A stretch of 64,000 nt of DNA, taken from contig JAPFBE010000002.1 in assembly GCA_034336665.1 (NCBI GenBank), positions 10,028,146 to 10,092,145 of the forward strand. The letters are read 5' to 3'. Under the pieces are notes generated by a model. The model was not told the origin of the DNA. It searched no databases and saw only the letters and a list, made by a program, of their open reading frames with translations. The position numbers and the translations under genes are program-made. Below, in pieces: positions 50,601-61,200 of the stretch (position 1 is the stretch's first letter; each line of letters starts with the position of its first letter). The DNA is from Luscinia megarhynchos. Its lineage: Eukaryota; Chordata; Aves; Passeriformes; Turdidae.

Positions 50601-53600
50601 AAACAGCACTATACATTTATACTCCTTAGAGCACACTAGTAACTTCCACCATCTTTCTGTCCTACTGTGGATTTACAAGGGTATAGAACATCCCCCTATA
50701 CATCTTCACCTTCTCCTAACATCAATGCCACAAAAACATGAAATAACTTTCATGAATGCATTTTTCAACCCAATTATTTCTGTATGATTTAAAGTTAGTC
50801 TTCCAGGCTTAACATGCCATAAATACACCACATAGCTTTGGAGAGGGAGGAAAAAACACAAGCTCTAGCTTTACAGGGCATTCATTATAGCAGAATAGAG
50901 ACTTAAATTTCATATTGAGAAAAAAACTTGAAAATCACATTTTTAGCATAGCAAAACCTACAGAGACCTTTCCATTAAGTAAAGACTTCCTAGGAAGATT
51001 ATACAGAACAAAGCAGAACAATTTGGTATAATCCTTTCATGGCAATGAAATTCTGAATCCTTTGTAAAAAGCTATTTAAGAAGCATCCAACAATATGCAT
51101 CTGAGCAAACTCCTCCAATGCATCCAACAAAGAAATATTAGCCAGTTCAGACACAGTAAACAAGTAAAATATTACTGCCATTTTGTAAATGCCATTATTT
51201 CAAATATTGTGTATAAAAGAGTCAGATGGTTCAATCTTACATTCAAAAAGATTCCTTGAAATGTTAAGGAAAGATAATCAGTGAACTAACTTTGAAACAG
51301 AATGGAACATATTTAAAACCTTAAATGACCTGAAATGTAAACCTAAAGAGAGAATCCCTTGTGACTTTGACCAAATCAGTGTGTTCATTGTACTCCTTTC
51401 TGCTCAGAGAACAAAAAACCTCCAGAACAAAAGCAACTTACATAGAAGTGAACAATACCCCATAAATAGCTAAAGGCTGAATACTGTCTGACCAGCTGGA
51501 AGGCACCTAAGGAGTTAGGGATCCTTCATACTGTTAACCCTGTCTAGCGAGCCTGGCAAATGCCACTGGAGAGCAAGTGTTAAAATCCAGAGAAAGTGTT
51601 TCACAGCTGTTTTAGAAGGTAGGTATCTTACCAGTGGAAAAATATTGGCATATTAAGCTGAAAAATAAAGCAGAATTCTGCAATCCCTCTCCAGAGGAAG
51701 CACTCCTTTCCTCTCACTAAGTGACTTGCCCACAACAATTCTGCTCTTGAACAAAAGATGCTGAAAACTTTCTCATATAGGGACACACCCACGAGCAGCA
51801 AGTGGCCAGCATAGTAACTTGCTTTTTGAGCCACCAGTAACAAACAGACCTCACAGTTCTGGTTGCTGCAGACACAAAAAGCAGTTTTCCTCTTAAAAAT
51901 TATTTAATATTATTTCACATGGTGGAAAAAACCCAACTCTTTGCCCTGCCCTCTGCTCAAAGAAAACACACAGACAAGCACTGCCTGCAGGTGACAGCTT
52001 CCTCAGGACAGAAGTCATGCTGGATCTCCCATCTTGCTCTAACATGAAGAAGAAAAAAAAAAGCAAGCACTTTCTCTTATCAGAGAGCTTAAAACCTATA
52101 TTCTGTAATAGTTTAAAATTAATTACAGAGTAACTCAGCATTTTATAAGAAAACCCAATGATGCTTAATCTCATTAGTGAGAAGAAAAATCTCTGTCTTC
52201 TACTGGCACAGCCATCAGAACGCTTGTGTTCTCTACTGTAAAAGCCTTCAAAGACTCCTTCAAAAGAAGGACTGTCTTAGCAAATTACATTACTTCACTT
52301 GCAAATGTAACACTACTCATTATATATAATATTTGTGAGGCCACAGTATAAGAATGACTTTTTTTAGAAGTGTGTTTATGGCCAAGTGATATGATTGGTG
52401 TATTTTAAAAAAGGCATCTAAAGGTAATAACTGAGGTGATAAACAAAAACATGATGACACGTAGATGCAGTTTCAATAGTAACATTTTCCAATTCCTCCT
52501 ACTGCATTTTTAAATTTTCCACTAATGTATGATATTTGAACAGTTGAGTTTGTCAGTGACTTCTCTAGTTATCTGCAATTACATTTCCAATACTGTCAAA
52601 CTTTTCTGGTTTAAAAATCCCTTAATTTTCAGGTTTCAGCTAAAGCTCCACAGATCAATGAGTAAAGACACACTTAGAATAAACTCCCCAATATTTACTG
52701 AAGGTTTATGAAAAAGATTGCTATAGGGAAGGAATCACTTAAGAGCTTGGACACCACTTCAATATAATCTACTTCTTGCAAAGAAAAGCTACTCAAATGA
52801 AATAAAGCATGGTCTGTAACTGCACTTTTCAAGTACAAACATCCTTGGCACAGCTTGCTCTTAAAACCATCTTTTGTGCTTTGTAACAAAGACAAGGACC
52901 AAAGAGTGGGATTTAACTTAATAGATGCAGAAAGTTCAAGTCAGCAAAAAACTTCTCTCTCCAAACTACTTTTCCTCTGAGGAGAGGAGGAATGACTGGG
53001 TCAGAAATATGAATTAGGAAAGGTCAGTTTCATCACAAATATGTGAGACAAAGACAAAAAGCTGAGAATCAACCTAAACAGAATACCGAAAACAAAAGTC
53101 CCAACTGTCATGGAACTAATGTCTTAATAACCTAAATGGGGATGGGATGCACCTCAGTTGCCTAAAGCAACCCTAATGAAGCTTTGAAGATGGTCACTAA
53201 TCAATCCTAACCCTATCAGATAAAAATTAAAGCTGAAGGACTCCTGGTTTGGACAATTTTCAAGAGGGCCTGAAAAAGGCACATCCTCGATATATAAACT
53301 ATCAACTGAGATCCAGCATTTGTTTCCATTTATACAATCCTCTAGAACCTGGATCTACAGTTTTCTAGCTGGCAAACTGAAAGTAATTCAATGTAGCAGC
53401 GGGTAGAGTACTTGGGACTACACACACTTGAAAAAAAATTACCTTTGGAGGAAAAAAAAGTTAATTAAAATGGCTTCAAAAAGTTGTTATTACCTCAGTA
53501 TTGATTTTCTCATGTGGAAATTTTGGGTAACAAGAAAAAACAGAAAATAGGAACAAGAGATCTTTCAAATAAAAACATTCCTATATGAAAACTTATTTTT

Positions 53601-53986
53601 AATATATAAGTACAGAAGCGAATTATGCTTTGCATGCCCAGAATCCTCTTCCATTTTAAAGTCTTCATCAAAATCACTTCCAAACAGGAATAACATTAAA
53701 ATTTTGCAGAACAGCCGGCTCATGTGAAAACAGCAAGATGTGCTGCCAACAGAAGCACTTCTCTTTAAAGGCTGATCCTGGATTTCAGTCTGGAGTGTTT
53801 CACCATTGCTTCTGGGAAAACACCTCACTGAAACTGCAGTAATTTTTTAATTGCTTATGTGGACTACATCAGAGTGTGTTTACTTCCAAGCTGTTAGAAA
53901 TGCAAGGAAATTCAGTAATTTAAACACACTACTCAGCTTGCAGTAACTATGAGAACAATTAGTATGCCAAGGAAAAAACGTACCAG
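47666..53986. other. Intronic DNA of CTDP1, nothing recognised
   Basis: AT-rich intron sequence with chance ORFs up to 104 codons and no repeat family I can name. A minus-strand frame at 53565-53828 is discussed as a weak exon candidate. Confidence 0.55.
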
Positions 53987-54013
53987 AAAAAAAAAAAAAA
54001 AAAAAAAAAAAAA
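53987..54013 (+). repeat. A27 homopolymer tract
   Basis: Twenty-seven consecutive A residues on the plus strand, which is a T27 in the CTDP1 transcript. No retroposon body with a polyadenylation signal is evident immediately to its left, so it is listed as a simple repeat. Confidence 0.95.
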
Positions 54014-57000
54014 TCAAGAAAAATTTCTCCTTTGGAGATTGAATGCAATCAATAGTTTTGGGAAAAACTAAGCTAGTGAAAGTTTCAGCTCTTAACGCCT
54101 CAAAATGTCCCTCTGAACAGCCATTTAAACTCATCACAAAAGTATTATACAGACTTGGAACATGCTGGCCAATCCAGGTGTTGTATTACCCACATAAGTT
54201 AAGTTTTAAACCCAAGAAAAAAGTACTTGTAACAACCTCACAACTTGCAAAAAATCAGTCAGAATTTGGTTATGTAAAAAAATGTTCACCATATTGTCTT
54301 ATTACCTAAAGAATGCTTTCTTCTCCCAGATGTTTAATTTAGAATGCTGAATTGGACTGAACTTCCATGAAATTAATCATGGGAGACAAATTTGGGCTGT
54401 TCTCTGTGAAACAGACTCAATTTGAAACTTTTAAAGTGTAATAATCTATAAAATTGGAGCCATCACATCATCTATATTGAGCTTCCTTAACTTGCTTCAC
54501 CTTAAGGAAAGAATTTCCAGGGAAGCAGCTTCAAACTGACAAATTCCACCTATCACTGCAAATTCTTACAGCAAATCAGCCTTTCCCACAATGGGGAGAG
54601 GAGGTGGCTGCCTGTCAAGGATCCCAAATTTTGCAGAGTTTAAGTCTGGTTTTTTCCCTACTCAATGATTATACATTCTCTTTAAAGGCTGAGTGGGTTT
54701 CCTGCTTTGTTAAGGAGACATATTGGATCTCTCTAAAATAGAGTGAGACACTCATTAAAATTCATTAAATGCATTCAAGTAGGAAAACAGCATTTACTTA
54801 CCAAATTTCATCAAGGAACAACAACGAGTTGCTGCTCCTATCAAACACACTTCGATTGATTTGGGATTCATTATCTCACTGCCAAAATCAATAAATGGGC
54901 CGCATTTGCTTCCTGTAGTTTTCCAGCAATCTTAATTCTACGTGGAGATCTGAAACCCCCTGAACAAGCTGCAAGATTCAACCTCATCCACCATTGCCTA
55001 ACTCAAGTGCTGCCTCTGCAACACGAAGATAGATGGAACAAGCTTTGAGGGAAGAGTCTTTAAAATCAGACACGTTCCTCTGTAATCCCATGGCCACTGA
55101 CACGGCAGGCCCACAGCCAAAACCACAGTGCAGCTTTAGAAATGAACTGATCCTCTCGCTCTGGCCAATTCCAATAATGAACTCTGGCTCTTACCAAGGG
55201 AGTCTGAACAAGAGATTTTCAGAGGACCTAACTATTGTGCATGACAAAACTCTAATGGCTCCAGAAATATAAGTAGTTTAGAATATCCACACATCACAGA
55301 ATTCAGATTACAAGTTTGAAATAATGATGTGGGAGAAGCTCTATCAACGAGACCACAATTAATTTGAATTTTCTTCAAACAACATTTTCCAATTACCTGC
55401 AAATGTAGGCAATTGTTTACTTTAGGATTTGTTCACTCTGGAGTTAATGTTTTCCTGAACATCCAAGCACTGACCACATACAGAAATTTTGATCCCCCTT
55501 CCTTTTGCAGTTATAGACATCACTGAGTGTCCCCTTAAATAAAATCTATTCTAAGGGAAAGGAGATAATGAAAGATTTAGTTCTTAAAATTAACTTCACA
55601 CAATATATTTTTTTCTAGGGTGACCTTACACAGAAGCTCTTTAACAGACAGATTGCTTGATGATTAAGTGAGCTATGCTAATGCAACAAATGATCCAGGA
55701 GGCAGGAAATGATGACTTTAATTCACCAATACTTCTAAATTTAGATCTTCGGCTCTTCTGTACTGTAAAAATCAAATCAACAGCATACTCACATGATCTA
55801 GAAAGGAATTTTGGAAGACTGTTCAGTGTAATAACATTATGACTTTACTAGTGAAACAATGCAAAGACAATGCTTGGGTAAAAAAAAAGAGGAACAATCA
55901 TTCTTTGGCAAAATGGTTGAATTTCTACAATTATTTTGTCAGCCATATTTGAGATGTGCTGCTGGCTATTAAGGGTACTTTGAAGATTTTGACCACATAC
56001 CAGATAGTTCCTTAATATGTTTTGAATGGTTTGTCACTTAAATTGTTTTTGAAAAATATTCCAGACTATAACAACTCTGAGTCTGACAGCCTGGGAAGCA
56101 ATGAGCTGTAAAAAACTTAGGTCCCAACATGCTCAAAGTAAAGTGTCTCAAGACTGGGAACTGGAATAAAGTTACAGTGACAATAATATACTTTCAATTG
56201 AGATAAAAGATGTCACCAACAAAATTTTTCACTGGAGTTTGCAGCAGTCTTTTCTGTCACAAAGAAAGAAAGAAAGGAAAACTATAATTTCTGTCTTCTA
56301 GAAGAGTGGCTGCTGTAAGTACTATTATATTCTAAAGAAAACACTTAGGAATCAAAAGATCACCATTCCTTTTAAAATTCAAGTAAATGGGCACAGAAAA
56401 GATAGTTGAGGGATTTCTGAGGCCCTGAGCTTAATTTTCCTTGATTATGAGTCAGCAATGGATCTAGGAGAAAGGCTGCATTTCTCTTCAAGTGGGAGCT
56501 ATCAGTTTTTTCTCAAAGATTTTTTTTTTCTCCATGTTTGGGAATTTCAGAAGTGGCACCAATCAGAGAAATGATCAAGGTATTCTGTAAGCTTCAAGAC
56601 TGAAGACTAATATTAAATGTAAGCACTAGATTTTTTTGAAGAGCTATGGCTCCAGTGTCAGTAACTGCTGGAAAAGTGTTGAGGAGCAGCAGAAACCTAT
56701 AGTCTCTGTAGGCCTCATCTCTAATAGGAATGAGCTGAGCCGGATTACAGGAGTACTGGATCATATCTGGACTGCCTCTTGTTCATCTTCTGTTCTTCAG
56801 AGACTGTTTTTCCATTACCCCTCTTATACAGTATCTGTAGCACATACAACACTCACTGAACATGAAAACATCAATTTAAAGCTTCAAACTTAAAATGCAA
56901 TTGGAATGACGGGCTCCTTTCTTATCTAGCAGAATTTCCTGCCTAGTAGACACTGGGTCAGCATCTGAACCAGCACTTCGTGAGTATGTGTTCCAGCATG

Positions 57001-58060
57001 CCATTCAAGCTCAGTCCTGAACTAATTTAGCAAACTGACAAGGAAACTCTTAGGTGGAGAGGCTGAAAATAGAAGTTACTTAAGAAGCTGCTCAAAGACT
57101 TCATCCCAGCAAGAATACCACACTATGTCTATATAGTTTCTGAGTGAAGAAGTATTGCCCAGCTTACTTAAAAACTTCCTGTTTATAGAATAAAACTTAC
57201 TTACAAATGCACTTGCTCTATTTTTTTACACTATACTTGGGGAATAATATTTAGCAATATTCCTAAATGTGACTCTTTCTTCCTTTTGGTTTCCACAATT
57301 TGGTATGTCTTCCCCACAATGAAACATCATATTATTAGGATGACTTACCAGTGATATGCCACCACTATGCTTTTCTGCTTCAAGTTATGTTCTAAAACAT
57401 TAATTTGCTTGCCTTTCCTCTTCCAAACTTTGTTTAGGAGAAAATTTTTCAACTATCCATTTGAGACAAATAAAATTCTCAGAAGTTTCAGACTTTTTTC
57501 AGAAGAGGTTCAATGATTAGAAATAACCATGATAAACTAAAAGGTCATGCAAGCTTCCCCTCTAGCTCTTTCTCCAATAAACCCAATACACAACAACATT
57601 ATTACCCCAATCAAAATCTCTCCATAAACATTTATATATCACATTCTGTGGCAGTTTTTACAATTTCTCTCATACCATCTTTGTGTGCTAGAGCAAAGCT
57701 CAGAAAAGTTAAAATAATGTAAGTCAGTTGCTTAAGACCTACTACTTCTATATCCTGAAGTACAGGATGATGACTCCTCCAATTCTAAATTAAACCATTC
57801 ATTACCATATTTAACATAAGCACTTAGTTTATTAAGTTTAGTATATTAGCAACTGGTTGATAGTCATTATCCAACATTTAATGCTGGGACACTAAAATCA
57901 ATTTTGAAGAAGAGATAAGCATGACAACTTCACAGACTTACAAGAAAAAGTTGCTTACACATAGTTTAACATCAGATTGCAAATACCAGATAGTAAGAAA
58001 GCATGCTGAATAGCACAAACACAATGAAACATCATTAATACTTCTTAGATTTGAAAAATT
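54014..58060. other. Intronic DNA of CTDP1, nothing recognised
   Basis: AT-rich sequence with a short AAAG run at 56261-56276. No exon, RNA gene or named transposon is visible. The stretch ends at the donor site of the CTDP1 penultimate exon. Confidence 0.6.
56261..56276 (+). repeat. Short (AAAG)n run
   Basis: About four AAAG units in a row, the last ones interrupted by GG. It is purine-rich on the plus strand. Confidence 0.7.
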
Positions 58061-58065
58061 CTTAC

Positions 58066-58244
58066 CTGGGTAAACTGCCTGTTAAACTTCTCTCACTTGA
58101 TGATGACGATGATGATCCAGGTCTCTGATCTGCCTTTCTCCCTAGAGTCTCTGTTGCACTTGTCTGAGGTTTTTCACCTTCCTCTTCTGGCTTTTTTTTT
58201 TCAGTATCACTTTCATCACTGCCTTCTCCTAAGATGTCATCCAC
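58066..58244 (-). CDS. CTDP1: CTDP1 (FCP1) penultimate coding exon
   Basis: This 179-bp internal exon has an acceptor (TTTGGCAG) just above 58244 and a donor (CAG|GTAAGA) with GTAAG at 58061-58065. It begins in phase 0 with GTG (Val) and ends in phase 2 with AG, which pairs with the first G of the exon at 29555 to give Arg. The peptide starts VDDILGEGSDESD, which matches vertebrate CTDP1 (human VDDILGEGSDDSD, from memory). It then has a Lys/Glu-rich segment and a run of seven serines encoded mostly by TCA, and ends in LPR before GHKRKL of the next exon. This is the disordered acidic linker before the RAP74-binding tail; no catalytic residues are here. The FCPH phosphatase and BRCT domains are encoded in exons beyond 64000. 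The preceding exon, expected to end in a motif like SMDKE, was not found in the window. Confidence 0.93.
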
Positions 58245-61200
58245 CTGCCAAAGAGTGAGGAGTCAGTTTATCTTCCAGAAGACTACTCTGTATTAATCTT
58301 TCATAATTATTGGATCACTCTTCAATAATCATTAAGAATATGCTTCAAGTTTCCTTGGCCTTCTCTGTCAAAATTTAAATTAAACATCAATGTCTTCAAC
58401 ACAGTTTCTGTAACAATACAATATTGCTTCTCTAGCAATATTTTATTCAAATAAAGTATATTTATTCTATGCTTAGCTTAAGGTACATATACATATACTC
58501 ACACACATGATAGTCACACAAGAAACTATTATTAAAAGAGTTCTTTTATGAATTAAAGGATAGATGATTTATACTATTGCAAAATACTGATACAGTTTCT
58601 ACTAGATACAATTTATATTATTATAACATACAGAATCACTTGGGCAAGGCAGATTAAAATCTCTAGTAAAAATTCTTATATCTACAAGTATTCCTTGAAA
58701 CATATAACTGTAAAGAAGTCCATTTCTAAATAATACAGTATGAATGAAACAGAATGTACAAACCCCATTTTAACTGATTGTGCTAATTCATCAGGACAAA
58801 TCTATCAAAAGGCTTCTGTATTTTGTTAAATAACTGTGATCTGATAGTCCTCTAAAAACCTATGAATTTGCTGTGACAGGTCTGGATCTGCTGAAACCAT
58901 CATTAAAAGCAAATCATACTCATGAGCCACCCTAATGAGCTTCAAAAATGTTATATTCTCTTTGAGCTAGCATTCAACCTTCAGAAAGAGATGAAAACAT
59001 AAAAAAACACAGGTGAAGACCTGCTAGTGTCTCAATTTTTGTGAATGGCAGAAGACATGGAAATAAGCCATGTGGGAGCTTTTCTCTATTGATAGTTAAG
59101 ATGCTTCTAGGAAAAATTCTTATCTCCACATACATTAAAATATGCTTCACTACTATTCTTTGTTCTCACTAATCCACACCTGCTTTATCAGGAAGTAAAA
59201 TGCCTGCATGTGAAAATGGACTAAAAGTTTTTTTGCTGTTTATCTGCTGCTTTTACAAGAATAATCCCAAAAGCTAAAAGAAAGCTGTAAGAAAGTCACT
59301 TATATCTGGTTATTCATAAATGGACCTTTAATTTCTTGGTTTAGCTCATTAAAAGTAACTGCAAACCAGTTTAGCACATCTAAATCCAGATGGCAGTTTC
59401 AGGTAGAAACTGTAGGAATTGCTGTGTCAAATCAAATTACATTAGACCAAAAATGTTTTTTCTGTGAGCAGAAGTTATTGAACACATGACAAAATAAGAA
59501 TCATAGAATGCAATTAAGAGTCAGGGAGACTGAAAGTACTGCTAGAGATAAGGCATCAATGAACCAAAGAGAGGAACGTGAAAGTACACAGGATGGGGAT
59601 TTTTCTGTGTGTACAGAATGCAGTGAAAGTCTCAAGTGTTTTAAGTGTTACAGTTTGGGATGGGATGGCAGGAAGACCCTGCATGTATAGCTTTGGTAGA
59701 CAACAGTCTAGGTAGCTGACATGGCCAGTAATTGACAGCACAGATCCACAGCTCTAACAGCTCCTTTCCTGAAAGTCTCTACCATTTAAAATTACAGTCC
59801 TTCATTTCAGAAGCAATACTTTTCCAGAAAGACTTGTGTTTAAAACTATGTTCTCACTCCAAATATGCTAAAGTTTTCAAAGGTTGAAGTCAGGCTGATA
59901 GACATTCAGTATTACAGATGCATCTCTCAAACTGAAGTTTGATAGTATTTTAAAATCTACTTTGTGCGAACAGTTTTGACAGACTAGTAGTCTAGTTGTT
60001 GCCATGTCTGTTTTTCTTTCATCCTGTACAATGATAACATTATTTGTTTGAAGTCTGAAATGCCATTTAATATTAGAATTACTAGAATTAGTTGTACACA
60101 TACATATGCCATTTTTCTCTGAAAGGCCATATAAAATACATCTATGAATCACAGAAATAAATCAATTTTGGAAAAATCACTGCATATGAAAACGATGCAG
60201 GATGGTCCCTAACAATATCTAACTAGAAAGGCACCCAAAACATGGATTCCTGCTTAATTATTGGCTAAATTGCAAATGTGCTGAAAAAAGTAAGTATTAC
60301 ATCTTCATCTTCCACAATTCTCAAAACAAATGGAAAACAAACCATATTTTCATTGAGGCAGTGAGATTTCAGTCCATGACACTCGAATGAGTCAATAGAC
60401 AAAAAAACTTCATTAATATCTAAACATCAACTATCTATACCTATCACTAACTTTGAATAAAGAGGAAAGTTCGAATGAACAAAGGAAACTTTTAATCTGA
60501 TTCAGAACATGACAGATACAGATGTACCAAGTATCAACTATACCTTCAGTTTATGTGATTGGATTTTATATGATTAACATAAATGGAACACTTCAGAAGA
60601 AAATACCAGCTAATACCAAATCTTACACTGATAAGATACAGTGAAGGGCTGCTTACGGCTTTAACTGATAGCAGCTACCTTTGAAATAGACCAGCAACAA
60701 TGATTAACATTGTAAAAGAAAAACCTGTTCATCCCATGAAAATGATGAAGTTGCTCAATTCAGCAAGAGAATCAAAAGCCTGACAACTCGTTTAAACACT
60801 CAATCATAAAAGCCAGTAAAAAATCCTCATGTGACAAGCTGTTTTATTTCTCATTTAGGAGGAGCAGAGCATAAACTCATGTGAAGAGCCAATAAGATTT
60901 TTAGTCTCATTCTCTGATTAAGAGCTGAAAAGTACCAAAAGCTTTGATAAAAGCAAAGTCAAAGCCTTCCGTAGTACTAACTAACCAGATCAGCTGAAAG
61001 TGATTTTACTCCAGAAGTTTACATTCAAAATGAATGAAGACCCAAAGAAAAATATCAAAAAAGAAACTGATATGACAACTTTAGTTTTTCCTGAAGTTAA
61101 ATTACAGGCAATGTTTTGATACAGCTTTATGGATATGACAGAGAGCTATGATGATACATTTTTGGAAGTAACAACTATATACACTGTAATGCAAACCACA

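Larger units (their letters stand above)
29556..58065 (-). other. CTDP1: CTDP1 last intron, 28.5 kb
   Basis: The two CTDP1 exons define this intron by matching GT donor (58061-58065, GTAAG) and AG acceptor (29556-29557) and by phase (2/2). It is AT-rich. It contains an antisense solo LTR, a CR1 fragment, an A27 tract, a 20-bp palindrome and a CpG-richer island at 34.5-35.05 kb; each is listed separately. I see no further CTDP1 coding exon inside it, and none is needed because the two flanking exons join exactly as in other vertebrates. Confidence 0.88.

Noticed and set aside
53640..54013. A27 tract considered as the tail of a processed pseudogene or SINE
   Set aside because: No retroposon body, polyadenylation signal or flanking duplication could be seen upstream of the A-run.
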